64,000 nucleotides of DNA from Psychrobacillus antarcticus (lineage in GTDB: Bacteria > Bacillota > Bacilli > Bacillales_A > Planococcaceae), in the NCBI RefSeq assembly GCF_029533155.1, contig NZ_JAIZDB010000005.1, forward strand, positions 1 to 64,000. The letters are read 5' to 3'. The first letter of the stretch is position 1. Each line of letters begins with the position of its first letter. A program made the translations under genes and the position numbers. Below the pieces are notes generated by a model. The model worked only from the letters and a program-made list of their open reading frames with translations. It had not been told where the DNA came from and made no database searches. Shown here piece by piece: positions 1 to 9,208 of this stretch.

Positions 1-48
1 GCATGCACTGACCCCCATTTTCTAGACACATGAATGGGGTGTTATAAA

Positions 49-558
49 ATGAGAAAACAATTTAGCGCGGAAGAAAAGTATCAAGCCGTTCTACTCTATT
101 TATCGGGTCGCTATTCTTATCGAGAAGTTGCCGCTCAAACGAATGTAGACAAAAAATCAGTGATCTTGTGGGTAGGTCTGTATCAAACACATGGTAAAGA
201 GGCATTAAATCCAAAAAGCAGTTTTACTTTCTATGAGACAGCGTTTAAACTAGATGTACTAAAATATCGTACAGAAACAAATGCCTCATACATTCAAACC
301 GCTGTTCATTTTAATTTAACCTCCCCTTACACGGTTCAACGCTGGGAGGAAAAATTTGAAAAAGCAGGTAGTGATGCCTTTGTATCTTGGAAAGAAGGAT
401 CATCTACTATGCCCAAAAATATAAATTTTACAGATGGAAAAATGAAAGTATTAGAAGCGGAACTAGAACGCTTACGTATGGAAAATGCTTATTTAAAAAA
501 GTTGAATGCCTTAGTTCAAAAAAAGGACAAATCACCAAACAACACAAAGCACAAGTAG
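49..558 (+). CDS. IS3-family transposase OrfA (helix-turn-helix subunit)
   Basis: The product is 169 aa from the ATG at 49, which follows a GGGGTG ribosome site at 8 bases. An in-frame ATG at 34 overlaps that site and is less likely. Two helix-turn-helix segments are visible (residues about 15-40 and 80-110), followed by a leucine-rich coiled coil near 130-155 used for multimerisation. OrfA binds the terminal repeats. The heptamer A_AAA_AAG at 519-525 near its 3' end is a classical -1 slippery site. Slippage there joins OrfA to OrfB and makes the full OrfAB transposase; without it the frame ends at 558. Confidence 0.88.
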   Translation: MRKQFSAEEKYQAVLLYLSGRYSYREVAAQTNVDKKSVILWVGLYQTHGKEALNPKSSFTFYETAFKLDVLKYRTETNASYIQTAVHFNLTSPYTVQRWEEKFEKAGSDAFVSWKEGSSTMPKNINFTDGKMKVLEAELERLRMENAYLKKLNALVQKKDKSPNNTKHK

Positions 559-1394
559 TCTATGAACTAAGGCTTAAATTTCCTGTAAAGGCATTGGTAA
601 AACTCGCTGGTATTCCACGCAGCACGTATTATGACTTGGTCAAACGAATGAATCAACCTGATCCAGACGCCGACTTAAAGGTTGAAATCCAAGAGATTTA
701 CGAGGAACACAAAGGCCGTTATGGATACCGCCGTATTGCCGATGAATTAACGAAACGTAAGCAAATAGTAAATCATAAAAAAGTGCAACGAATCATGACA
801 GAATTAGGATTAAAATGCCTTGTCCGCATGAAGAAATACAAATCTTATAAAGGGAAAGTGGGTAAAATTGCACCAAATATTCTAGATCGCCAGTTTACAG
901 CTGAACAACCAAACGAGAAATGGGTAACCGATATTACAGAGTTTAAATTATTCAGTGAAAAACTCTATTTATCACCAGTATTAGATTTATTTAATGGAGA
1001 AATTATTACGTATACAATTGGCTCTAGACCAACCTATTCACTCGTTTCAGGTATGTTAGATAAAGCTTTAGAATATTTACCCGAGAATCATTCCCTTTTA
1101 ATACACTCTGATCAAGGCTGGCATTACCAAATGAAGCAGTATCGAGATGTCCTTAAAAAACGTGGGGTTATTCAAAGTATGTCACGCAAAGGAAACTGTT
1201 ACGATAATTCAGTCATGGAGAATTTCTTTGGGATTTTGAAATCTGAGTTTCTCTACTTAACAGAATTTGAGAGTATCGATCATTTTAAACAAGAACTCCA
1301 AAATTATCTAGAGTATTATAATCATAAAAGATTGAAGTCTAAATTCAAAATGACTCCGGTAGAATACCGTACTGCTTTTGAGCAAACTGCTTAA
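522..1394 (+). CDS. IS3-family transposase OrfB (DDE catalytic part, read by -1 frameshift)
   Basis: This is the catalytic half of the transposase, about 290 aa, expressed by -1 slippage from OrfA at 519-525 rather than from its own start. An HTH_21 segment comes first (RYGYRRIADEL near 105 of this part). The rve integrase core follows, with the DDE triad visible as WVTDITEF, HSDQGWHY and ENFFGILKSE. The C-terminus NHKRLKSKFKMTPVEYR is typical of the family. No internal stop or frame loss is seen, so the fused product of about 449 aa should be functional. Confidence 0.88.
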   Translation, partial: KGQITKQHKAQVVYELRLKFPVKALVKLAGIPRSTYYDLVKRMNQPDPDADLKVEIQEIYEEHKGRYGYRRIADELTKRKQIVNHKKVQRIMTELGLKCLVRMKKYKSYKGKVGKIAPNILDRQFTAEQPNEKWVTDITEFKLFSEKLYLSPVLDLFNGEIITYTIGSRPTYSLVSGMLDKALEYLPENHSLLIHSDQGWHYQMKQYRDVLKKRGVIQSMSRKGNCYDNSVMENFFGILKSEFLYLTEFESIDHFKQELQNYLEYYNHKRLKSKFKMTPVEYRTAFEQTA

Positions 1395-1430
1395 CAAAAT
1401 AATCGTGTCTAACTTTTGGGGGTCACTACA

Positions 1431-1628
1431 GGAAGAAGCATAGCGCATGACTGAGGAGGCTCGGCCTCGCCCGCGGAAAGCGTCCACATGTAACGGAAAT
1501 CAGTAGTATTATGCATTCTTAAAAGTTCTGTAAAACCAGTGTTCATGCTGTATTTTTATATACTTTCTTATCTTTTAAGAAAAACCGGAAAAAAAAACGC
1601 CCGGTCCTCTAGGATCTAAACCTGTTTC
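1431..1628 (+). repeat. Right part of a dispersed intergenic repeat, interrupted by the IS
   Basis: A GC-rich patch (about 1440-1490, ending in the words GCGGAAAGCGTCCAC) runs into GGAAATCAGTAGTATT and a T-rich tail. The same succession occurs at 2245-2400 and 17875-17965. The left part of this copy is missing because the IS element ends at 1430. No coding potential is seen. Confidence 0.7.
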
Positions 1629-2400
1629 TACTGTTTTCGAAGGGCTTTGTACAGATTTATTGCTATATAATTACCACTTGATTTTTTAAAGATGCTGGTC
1701 GTGACTGAAGTCACAACCAGCATCTTTTTTTCTCGGTAATCTTATGGCTATTAACTGTCCGTCGCCCTTCTACAACTTTTAGAAACGGGTTAGTTCATTT
1801 CTTGGGTAACTAGAGAAAAGATACTATCCTAATAATGGAGGATAGATGATGACAGTCTAAGTACGCGACATCTTGGTGCTCCTGCGCAAAGCTCGTCGCA
1901 AAATAAAAAAACATTTCGCAACGACTGCCTGACCCGCATCGTGCGGGCCTGAAGATGCAATTTCGTTCGCTATTTCGCTTCTTTATTTAGTAAACACTTA
2001 CTAATTCTCTTTTTACCACTATATAAAAGAAGATCTCATTTCTTCCTCATTTATTCAATAGTCTATTTTATCCCTATATTAACTTTGTCTACTCTTATCG
2101 TCTTAGCGATAAGCTCTGCTAATCTTCTTATCGAGTACTACTCACTTAATTGATTGGAGTGAAAGGTGGCGACTCCAGCGGGATGAGGGAGACAGATGAG
2201 ACATCACATCGACGCGCAAGCGACGGTGATGGCTCATCGCTCACCCCGCGGAACGCGTCCACCTGAAACGGAAATCAGTAGTATTATTCATTCTTTAAAG
2301 TTCCATGAACCCAGTGTTCACATACAATTTTATTTACTTTCTTTAATAAAAACCAAGCAAAACAACGCTCGGTCCTTTAAAGCCAAATCTTATTTCTGTT
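1629..2400 (+). repeat. Large diverged intergenic repeat, copy 2 (non-coding, about 770 bp)
   Basis: This gene-free stretch aligns by eye, block by block, with 17090-17965. Shared blocks are GAAGGGCTTTG / TGCTATAT-ATTACC, a strong hairpin with a T run, GGTAATCTTATGGC, a CTACAACT-TTAGAAAC-GGTTAG block, ATTTCGTTCGCT-TTTCGCTTCTT, TAGCGATAAG-T-TGCTA, then GGTGGCGACTCCAGCGGG and the tail GAAATCAGTAGTATTATTCATTC. The GC-rich core (about 2170-2260) differs in length between copies. The words GCTCCTGCGCAAAGCTCGTCGC and CAACGACTGCCTGACCCGC at 1878-1940 recur near 39.9 kb. No gene is supported here. Confidence 0.7.
1690..1731 (+). terminator. Hairpin with T run inside the repeat
   Basis: GATGCTGGT and ACCAGCATC arms enclose a second small stem (GTGAC/GTCAC) and are followed by seven T. 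The matching position of the other repeat copy (17157-17206) has a longer version with changed arm bases that still pair, so the structure itself appears to be kept. Confidence 0.65.
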
Positions 2401-4567
2401 ACTCTTTATAGAATTTATCCAGAAAGGAAACAGTATCAAACATATTTGTTTTACTTGCGCCTTTTACTAGAATAGTATCATTCTTCTCCACTATCTCTTT
2501 TAAGAGCTCATGCATTTTATCCTTATCGGTAAAATGATACGTATTTTGTGTAGGAAAACCCCTTGAGTTAGCTTGAGCTCCAATTTCTTCTGTACGATAT
2601 CCGTATGTGATTAACACATCAACTCCCTGCTCGTATATATAATCGCCAACTTTACGATATTCCTGCTCCCTTAAATCTCCCAATTCTCGCATTTGACCGA
2701 TAATAGCTATGTTACGATTCTTCCCTATATTTATTAGTACATCAATGGCAGCCTTTACGCCTTGGGGATGTGAGTGAACCGTGTCATCAATTACGGTTAT
2801 ATTATCTTTGCAATCATATACTGTTAATCTTCTTGGTGGTTTTCTAAAAATTAGACCCGCTTTAATTTCCATTGGTGTAAACCCTAAGTAATCGGCGACC
2901 GCAATTGCATTCAACGCATTGTAAACATGATGCTCCCCTAAAATAGGTATAAACATCTCAATTTCTTGACTCTGTAGCTTTATCTTAAAGCTCATGCCAT
3001 TGTCCACATATTTAACCCCGTATGCTCTATAATTGGCAGGTAATTTAATCCCAACGGTCATAATCTTCCCTTTAAATTGAGTTGTCTCCAAATGCTTCGA
3101 ATTTTCATCATCTTTATTGATTATTAAAATACCTGTTTGATCCATTCCGTGAATTAGCTCAGACTTTGCATGTGCTACTTTTTTAATGTCCCCGTCAAAG
3201 TTTCCAACATGTGCAAGTCCAATATTCGTTACAACACTAATCGTTGGTTGGATAATACTACAATGCTCCGTAATAACACCTGGATAGGCCATCCCGTATT
3301 CGAGTACAACTGCTTCATGTGTTTCATTAATTTCCTCTGCATGTTTTTTTGTATGCTCCGTTGTATTCCAATAATCTTTTGACTCAAAAATGGTCCATTT
3401 TTTAGCCAATATAGATGCAAGAAATGCTTTAGATGTTGTTTTCCCAGCACTCCCTGTTATAGCAATAATCGGTAATTCCTTTTTGACCTTTTTATTTTTC
3501 TTTTGTGCAGCGACTATTTCTTTTTTTATTTTCACTTGATTTTCGGCTACATACTTAGCGTATTTTATCGAATTGATCACTACGTCTAATTCTAAATAGA
3601 AAGCTGGTGGGCATCCTGGACGCCAGTTCACCTCGTAGATCCAAGTTTTTAGGTTTTCATCTAATCCAATGTCTATTCCTATTTCGTCAATTACTTCCCC
3701 GTACTTTTCCATTTGAATTTGATCTAGATGATTAGCTAAAGACAAAGAAAAGTGCTCCAACAAGCGTCTAATATTAAAAGCTTCTTCCTTAAATTCTTGT
3801 TGTAAAAATGGGTCTAAGTAATTCGTAAATCCTCCATTATTTATATTTGCAATAATTGATCCACTAGGTGCAACTCTTGGATAAATAGTGGTGACTACCC
3901 ATTTACCCTCTCCGTTCTTTTGAACATGTAGCCTGAAGTCAAATACTTGACCAGATTTTGTAGTGGAATTTATATATGGTTGGACTATAAAGGTTCCAGC
4001 TGACAACCTTCCGTCGAGTAAGTTATTTAACCTTTCTTTTGTATATGTTTGATCTTCTACGTCCTTTCTTACTACATAACTTTCCCCCACTTTACTGATG
4101 AAATAAATTCCCTTTCCCTTTCTTCCATCAATTGGTTTAAAGACTACCTTATGAAAGGAAGAGATGAATTTATGAAAACTCTCCACATTCTTGACAATTT
4201 CAGTGGGAATTAAGTAGCTAGAAAATTCCTTTGCCTGTTTAAGTCGTTCATTTATATTCCATTTGTTCCCTATCGAGTTGGTTGTAAATGGAATTTCACT
4301 TTTTAATTTGTTAATAATTTCTCTAGATTCCGCTAGTTTTTCAGGACTTCCGGCATTATAAATTACGTCTGGAAAAGGCATAACTCTCTCATGCCAGCTT
4401 CCATTTTCATACACTTGACCTCGTATTGTACGATTCACAAAATTAACTGTGCCTGGTGAAAAATAAAAAAATTTAACCCCCTCCGCCCTTGCAACGACCG
4501 CATAAGCATAAGACTTAATAACGGTTGTGGGATTCCTGCGATGATGTAGCATTCCTATTGTTGTCAT
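2399..4567 (-). CDS. ATP-grasp (YheC/D-type) and Mur-ligase fusion protein
   Basis: The 722-aa protein has two ATP-using ligase modules. Residues about 1-345 resemble the YheC/YheD ATP-grasp family, known as spore-coat-associated proteins; KPIDGRKGKG (about 141) and YEVNWRPGCPP (about 310) are the nucleotide/Mg loops. Residues about 365-722 are a Mur-ligase module with P-loop ITGSAGKTTSK (about 370), EYGMAYPG and NIGLAHVG. ATP-grasp followed by Mur ligase is the order found in cyanophycin synthetase, which builds a peptide polymer. Polymer or peptide ligation is therefore a fair inference, but the substrate is unknown. The neighbouring CotZ-type gene and second ATP-grasp gene lie on the same strand, which suggests a spore-surface role. 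Nothing looks broken. Confidence 0.8.
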   Translation of the reverse strand: MTTIGMLHHRRNPTTVIKSYAYAVVARAEGVKFFYFSPGTVNFVNRTIRGQVYENGSWHERVMPFPDVIYNAGSPEKLAESREIINKLKSEIPFTTNSIGNKWNINERLKQAKEFSSYLIPTEIVKNVESFHKFISSFHKVVFKPIDGRKGKGIYFISKVGESYVVRKDVEDQTYTKERLNNLLDGRLSAGTFIVQPYINSTTKSGQVFDFRLHVQKNGEGKWVVTTIYPRVAPSGSIIANINNGGFTNYLDPFLQQEFKEEAFNIRRLLEHFSLSLANHLDQIQMEKYGEVIDEIGIDIGLDENLKTWIYEVNWRPGCPPAFYLELDVVINSIKYAKYVAENQVKIKKEIVAAQKKNKKVKKELPIIAITGSAGKTTSKAFLASILAKKWTIFESKDYWNTTEHTKKHAEEINETHEAVVLEYGMAYPGVITEHCSIIQPTISVVTNIGLAHVGNFDGDIKKVAHAKSELIHGMDQTGILIINKDDENSKHLETTQFKGKIMTVGIKLPANYRAYGVKYVDNGMSFKIKLQSQEIEMFIPILGEHHVYNALNAIAVADYLGFTPMEIKAGLIFRKPPRRLTVYDCKDNITVIDDTVHSHPQGVKAAIDVLINIGKNRNIAIIGQMRELGDLREQEYRKVGDYIYEQGVDVLITYGYRTEEIGAQANSRGFPTQNTYHFTDKDKMHELLKEIVEKNDTILVKGASKTNMFDTVSFLDKFYKE

Positions 4568-4692
4568 TCAATTTCTCCTGTCTTTATAGAACTTTCGTTT
4601 TATAATTTTTTACATAGCTATATATGTATTAAATTCAACAACATAGCTCTGTACATGGACAAACGTTCAGTTTATATAAATTATCAACTAAA

Positions 4693-4718
4693 AATCCCTA
4701 AGATTTTTTCCTAGGGAT
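4693..4718 (-). terminator. Terminator after the coat-protein gene
   Basis: Read on the minus strand, ATCCCTA and TTAGGGAT arms are followed by a T run. It lies 12 bases after the stop of the CotZ-type gene, so that gene and the upstream ATP-grasp gene probably form one transcript that ends largely before the Mur-ligase fusion gene. Confidence 0.6.
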
Positions 4719-4729
4719 CAGTTTCGTCA

Positions 4730-5173
4730 CTACCATTTTGGCTCTATAATAATTTTTCTCTTGAGCATTTCGATTTCTAACAGTTGTATAGCACAGATAC
4801 TAGTGACATCTATGACTTTGCAGATGGACGTTTTTTCTAATCTCACTACGTCACATGGGGCGTTAGTTAGATCGCCTTCCATATCTAAAGGACGTAGTAA
4901 TGAAAGAGTTGCACTACAATTTTCTAAGTCCACAGACTCAATCCGAAAAAACTTTGTTTCAATGCCCTCCATAGCATTATGCAAACTCAAGAGGTCTCCC
5001 TTTTGTGTAACCAAGAGGAAGGGAATCGTATCGGTGCCTACTAACTTTTCAAGTAGGCTTCCAAAAAACTTTGTTTGTGAATTTTTCAGTAAATCCTGGA
5101 GTAATTTTAGTTCGAAAAGTGCATCACACATACAATGATTACTTTTTCTTTCACTGTTCAAGTAGTTACTCAC
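4730..5173 (-). CDS. CotY/CotZ-family spore coat protein
   Basis: The product is 147 aa from a GTG start behind GGGAGGG. The central block FFRIESVDLENCSATLSLLRPLD (residues about 75-98) is the hallmark of the CotY/CotZ/ExsY family of cross-linked outer coat or exosporium proteins. CMCDAL near the N-terminus and IPFLLVTQKGDL also match. Cysteines are fewer than in B. subtilis CotZ: about five rather than a cysteine-rich string. It should be made in the mother cell during sporulation, but no clear SigE or SigK promoter was found by eye. Its place between two ATP-grasp genes is unusual and ties those genes to the spore surface. Confidence 0.78.
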   Translation of the reverse strand: MSNYLNSERKSNHCMCDALFELKLLQDLLKNSQTKFFGSLLEKLVGTDTIPFLLVTQKGDLLSLHNAMEGIETKFFRIESVDLENCSATLSLLRPLDMEGDLTNAPCDVVRLEKTSICKVIDVTSICAIQLLEIEMLKRKIIIEPKW

Positions 5174-5246
5174 TCCCTCCCTACCTTGGTATCCTTATCA
5201 TATTAAAAATTTTCCAATAAGAGCGGGTAAAACTATCTACTTTTTA

Positions 5247-6455
5247 TTAAAAGGGTTCGATATAAAACTTAATTTCCTTAGCAGCACGTAAAGCAATTTC
5301 TTCCGCTTGATCTTCTGATTCAGAAACTGCAATGATGCAAGCATATCGGTCTCCCATGGAATATGGTTTCTTTAGAACCGCCCCTGCGACTGGCTTTATA
5401 TAAACATATTTTACTCCATCATGCTCTAACGCTCGTTCCTTCCCTTTGACTTTTAGTAGTTTCCCTCTCGATTGAACGGTTAAATATCTAGCGTTTACGT
5501 ATTTGTTCCTTGTTTTTGTGAATTCAGGTTCTTTTCCTAAATAAGTATTTAATATTCCTTTCAATAGATTAATGCCTGTACCTTCTTCTATAATTTGGTT
5601 CATGACACCTCCGGACATTCTAGGATTTATTTCAATTAGCTTCCATTCATTTTGCACTAGCTTCATCTCCATATGACATGAGCCGCTTGAAAATCCTAGT
5701 TCTCCGACGATGGTTAAAATATGAGAAGTAAGGGCTTTATATAAAGTTTCTTCTAAAATTGCCGGGTACTTATAAGCACTGACAATAAATTTTCCATTGT
5801 AGTCGATGTCCTGCTCCATTACCTCCATAAGTTTTAGTTCATCATTTTGGATGACCAACTCAATGAGATACTGTGATCCTTCTAAAAACTCTTCTATTAG
5901 TAAGCTACTATTAGGATATTTATCCCTCAATTTGTGGATAGTATTCGTCAGCTTGACAGGCGTTTTGACCATTAATACATCCTTTGAGCCGTTTGAAACA
6001 GGTGCTTTTATGATTAAAGGAAGATGGGATTTACACTTTAAATTTTGCAGGGAATCCTCTGGGTGGATTATCCAATATGCAGGAGTTATCGGGAGATGCT
6101 TTAATGTTTCTCTTAACCTTATTTTATTTTCCATTATGCTTAATGGTCGCAAGGAGACTGGTTCTAATCCTAATGTTTTCGAAAGACAAGCTGCATAAGA
6201 AACATACGGATCAATGAAACTAACACAAGCACATATTTGTTTTCCAATTTTCTGTAGCAAGAAGATTTCATTCATGACTTGTTGCTCGTTTAATAAGTCA
6301 TCGATAAAAATAACTTGATTTACCTCTAAGAAATCAAGTTGGCTATGCTTATTAGTGAATAAGATAACTTCGTATCCCATTTCCTTGGCAATCGTTAACG
6401 CCTCTTTACTTGTACCAAATTTATAAGTTCCAATAAATACAAGCGACTTCATCAT
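5247..6455 (-). CDS. ATP-grasp ligase of unknown substrate
   Basis: The product is 402 aa from the ATG at 6455; a longer TTG-initiated form from 6467 is possible but lacks a good ribosome site. The N-terminal 95 residues form a Rossmann-like pre-ATP-grasp domain. The ATP-grasp fold follows, with LIIKAPVSNGSKDV (about 148), LLIEEFLEGSQYLIEL (about 187) and the Mg-binding EINPRMSGG (about 290). The C-terminal 90 residues resemble the small lid domain of carboxylate-amine ligases such as dipeptide ligases. The acceptor is not predictable. It lies upstream of the CotZ-type gene on the same strand, so it probably acts with it and with the ATP-grasp/Mur fusion. Confidence 0.75.
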   Translation of the reverse strand: MMKSLVFIGTYKFGTSKEALTIAKEMGYEVILFTNKHSQLDFLEVNQVIFIDDLLNEQQVMNEIFLLQKIGKQICACVSFIDPYVSYAACLSKTLGLEPVSLRPLSIMENKIRLRETLKHLPITPAYWIIHPEDSLQNLKCKSHLPLIIKAPVSNGSKDVLMVKTPVKLTNTIHKLRDKYPNSSLLIEEFLEGSQYLIELVIQNDELKLMEVMEQDIDYNGKFIVSAYKYPAILEETLYKALTSHILTIVGELGFSSGSCHMEMKLVQNEWKLIEINPRMSGGVMNQIIEEGTGINLLKGILNTYLGKEPEFTKTRNKYVNARYLTVQSRGKLLKVKGKERALEHDGVKYVYIKPVAGAVLKKPYSMGDRYACIIAVSESEDQAEEIALRAAKEIKFYIEPF

Positions 6456-6530
6456 GCTAACCACCAATTCATCTATATTCGTTGTGTAATAGGATATGAC
6501 GAGAAAGCGCTGGAGTTACATTCTATTAAA

Positions 6531-6560
6531 AAAAGTGTGCATAAATTATGCACACTTTTG
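6531..6560 (-). terminator. Terminator after the ROK kinase gene
   Basis: AAAAGTGTGCATAA / TTATGCACACTTTT is a near-perfect stem lying three bases after the kinase stop. Both flanks end in A/T runs, so it can stop transcription from either side. Confidence 0.7.
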
Positions 6561-6562
6561 AC

Positions 6563-7459
6563 TTATTTGATTGAATCCATTACAAGCATCGCTGCTCCTA
6601 GCATTCCTGCTTCATTGCCAAAAGTTGCACGTCTAACCTGGACTGGTTTAAGTTTCAATGGTTCTACTTTAGCAAGAAGCTCTTCCCACCAGAAATCTGC
6701 AGAATCGGCTACACCGCCCCCTATTACGACACATTCCATATCTAGTACTGCTTGAAGACTGGAGATGACAATTGCAAAGTCAGAAAGGAAACGTTCACGA
6801 ACCGCTACTGCTCCAGCTTGGCCATTTGCAGCTAAACGGAATACATCACGAGGCTTCGCCAATTCATTGGTTTCTGCATTAATGACATTCCCCTCGTGGA
6901 TAAGTCTATTGATAGCCGTTCCAGATACGTACTCTTCACTACAGCCAGGTCTGCCACACCCGCATACTATCCCATTTGGATATAATATTAAATGACCGAC
7001 CTCACCACCGCCACCATTTGTTCCATTCATTATTTTTCCATCAAGCACTATGCCCCCACCAAGCTTTGTACCAACTGTTAGGCAAACGACATGTTTTAAC
7101 CCTGCTGCCGCACCAAGTCTAGCCTCTGCTAGCGCAGCACAATTGGCATCGTTGTTTATTTCTACTGGAAGGCCAGTTGCCGCTTGAAGTAATGCTTTTA
7201 CAGGCGTTCCTTGCCACCCGGGCATTTCTGTTTCAAATGTGATGACACCTGTTGCTGCATCTACCATGCCTCTTGTTCCAATGCCAATTCCTGCTATTTC
7301 TGGAACCTCGTTCTTCATCGCAAGAACCTGCTCTTCTAAATATGGATATAATGGCAATACAGTAGGTATCGTCTTATCTACTAGAACTTCACCCTGTTCG
7401 TTTACGACACCCAACCGTATTTTCGTTCCCCCAATGTCAACACCTAGTACTTTCTTCAA
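6563..7459 (-). CDS. ROK-family glucokinase
   Basis: The 298-aa cytoplasmic sugar kinase begins with the ATP-binding motif DIGGTKIRLGVV (residues 6-17). It carries the ROK zinc signature CGCGRPGCSEE (about 165) after GHLILYPNG. Family members phosphorylate glucose with ATP. The start is a TTG that overlaps the TGA of the upstream alpha-glucosidase (TTGA), eight bases after AAAGGGG, so the two genes are translationally coupled. The pairing gives a simple pathway: the glucosidase frees glucose from imported isomaltose or maltose-type sugars and this kinase makes glucose-6-phosphate. Confidence 0.85.
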   Translation of the reverse strand: MKKVLGVDIGGTKIRLGVVNEQGEVLVDKTIPTVLPLYPYLEEQVLAMKNEVPEIAGIGIGTRGMVDAATGVITFETEMPGWQGTPVKALLQAATGLPVEINNDANCAALAEARLGAAAGLKHVVCLTVGTKLGGGIVLDGKIMNGTNGGGGEVGHLILYPNGIVCGCGRPGCSEEYVSGTAINRLIHEGNVINAETNELAKPRDVFRLAANGQAGAVAVRERFLSDFAIVISSLQAVLDMECVVIGGGVADSADFWWEELLAKVEPLKLKPVQVRRATFGNEAGMLGAAMLVMDSIK

Positions 7460-9150
7460 TTCTCTATCCCCTTTTTAAAAGCGACCACAAAGGCTTCATA
7501 TGGACGAATTTCTACTATTTCGTTTGTTTGTACTGTACCATAGTTCGATATGATAAGTTCTTGTGATTTCGATGCCACATCACAGTCTTTCCATTCTAGC
7601 TGTTCCGTTTGATCGGAGAAATTTGCAACTACTAACCACTCCTCATCAGCCGATACCCGTTTATAAACAAATAAGTTCGGATGATCAGCAAGTAAAAGTT
7701 GGAAGCTGCCGTGTGTAATAATGTCATGCTGCTTTCTGAGCTGTATTAGCCTTTGATACGTATAAAAAATAGAAGTGGAGTCATTTATGGCTTGTTCTAC
7801 ATTTATCTCGTCAGTATTAGGGTTCATTCGAATCCATGGAGTACCTGTCGTAAAGCCACCCTCGACGGTCCATTGCATAGGTGTTCTGGCATTATCTCGA
7901 CCTTTTGCATAGATGCCGGTCATAATATCCTCATGTGAAATTCCCTGTTCAATTTTTTCCTTGTACATATTCAACGTCTCAATATCTCGATAATCCTCAA
8001 GCTTTTGGAATTCGACATTCGTCATTCCAAGCTCTTCCCCTTGGTAAATATACGGGGTACCTTGTAGCATATGAAGGCAGATGGCTAACATTTTTGCAGA
8101 CAGTACTCGGTATTCACTATCATTACCAAAACGGGATACTACCCTTGGTTGATCGTGGTTGTTCCAATATAAGCTATTCCAGCCCACTTTATGAAGGGCA
8201 TGCTGCCACTTTTCGAAATTTCTCTTTAAATCGATTAGCTTTAACGGCTGTACATTCCATTTTCCATTTGGTCCACTATCTAAATCCATATGCTCGAATG
8301 TGAAAACCATATTGACTTCTTTATTATCAGGATTTGTATACGTACGGGCATCATCGGTTGTCGCTCCAGGCATTTCACCTACTGTGACCACATCATATTT
8401 ACTTAATACTTTTTCATTCATCTCTTGCAGGTAAGGGTGAATTTTTGGTCCATTAATAAAATATGGACTTCCATCCCCGTATATATTATTCGGATGCACG
8501 ATACCATCTGGTAACTGCGTATCCTTTGATATAAAGTTGATGACATCCATGCGGAAGCCGCCAATCCCTTTTTCCAGCCAATACGTCATTAGTTGGTAAA
8601 CTTCCTCCCTCAGAGGCTGATGCTCCCAATTCAAGTCTGGCTGCTTTTTGGAGAACAAATGTAAGTAATAAGAATCCATGTGCTCGTCTTTTTCCCAAGC
8701 TGATCCTGAGAAAACGGAGCCCCAATTATTAGGGGGATGCCCTTCCTTTCCATCTCTCCAAATATAGTAATCACGGTATATAGAATCCCTAGAAGACTTA
8801 GATTCCACAAACCACTCATGCTCATCTGAACTGTGATTAACAACTAAATCCATCACAATTCGTATGCCATGCTTTTTGGATTCCTCTATTAGCTGTTCCA
8901 TATCTTCCATTGTTCCAAATTCCTGCATAATTGTTCGGTAATTTCGAATATCGTAGCCGTTGTCATCATTCGGAGAATCGTAGACTGGACTCAACCAAAT
9001 AACATCAATACCTAATTTTTGAATGTAGTCTAACTTGGAAATAATCCCTTGGATATCTCCAATACCATCCCCATTCGAATCCATAAAGCTTCTTGGATAT
9101 ATTTGATACACGACACTTTTTTTCCACCAAGGATCCATTTGTTGCCCCAT
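7456..9150 (-). CDS. GH13 alpha-glucosidase (oligo-1,6-glucosidase / MalL type)
   Basis: The 564-aa cytoplasmic enzyme has no signal peptide. GH13 signatures are all present: YQIYPRSF at the N-terminus, DLVVNHSSDEH (about 100), GFRMDVINFISK with the nucleophile Asp (about 200), VGEMPGA with the acid Glu (about 255) and NNHDQPRVVSRFG (about 325). The length and the MDVIN form fit subfamily 31 enzymes (oligo-1,6-glucosidase, trehalose-6-phosphate hydrolase, MalL). It is first in an operon with the ROK kinase. The palindrome TGCAAGCGCTTGCA lies about 60 bases upstream and probably makes the operon respond to sugars. Confidence 0.88.
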   Translation of the reverse strand: MGQQMDPWWKKSVVYQIYPRSFMDSNGDGIGDIQGIISKLDYIQKLGIDVIWLSPVYDSPNDDNGYDIRNYRTIMQEFGTMEDMEQLIEESKKHGIRIVMDLVVNHSSDEHEWFVESKSSRDSIYRDYYIWRDGKEGHPPNNWGSVFSGSAWEKDEHMDSYYLHLFSKKQPDLNWEHQPLREEVYQLMTYWLEKGIGGFRMDVINFISKDTQLPDGIVHPNNIYGDGSPYFINGPKIHPYLQEMNEKVLSKYDVVTVGEMPGATTDDARTYTNPDNKEVNMVFTFEHMDLDSGPNGKWNVQPLKLIDLKRNFEKWQHALHKVGWNSLYWNNHDQPRVVSRFGNDSEYRVLSAKMLAICLHMLQGTPYIYQGEELGMTNVEFQKLEDYRDIETLNMYKEKIEQGISHEDIMTGIYAKGRDNARTPMQWTVEGGFTTGTPWIRMNPNTDEINVEQAINDSTSIFYTYQRLIQLRKQHDIITHGSFQLLLADHPNLFVYKRVSADEEWLVVANFSDQTEQLEWKDCDVASKSQELIISNYGTVQTNEIVEIRPYEAFVVAFKKGIEN

Positions 9151-9208
9151 TTTTCCACCGTCCTAAATATAACTTAATAGAGTTATTTTAATCTTCCCAC
9201 AACAATTA

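Larger units (their letters stand above)
4..1430 (+). mobile_element. IS3-family (IS150-like) insertion sequence, complete
   Basis: The element is bounded by imperfect terminal inverted repeats of about 26 bp that start TG and end CA. The left end (4-29) and the reverse complement of the right end (1405-1430) share TGACCCCCA and TAGACAC cores. It carries orfA and orfB in overlapping frames, with orfB in the -1 frame, as IS3 elements do. Reading frames and the DDE residues look intact, so it may still be active. A target duplication cannot be judged: only three bases of left flank are present, and they do not match the right flank. The right flank is repeat DNA, so the element landed inside a dispersed repeat. 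Confidence 0.9.

Noticed and set aside
2196-2411. 71-codon open frame in repeat copy 2
   Set aside because: It lies wholly in repeat DNA and is not conserved in the other copy; it also runs into the 3' end of the Mur-ligase gene on the other strand.
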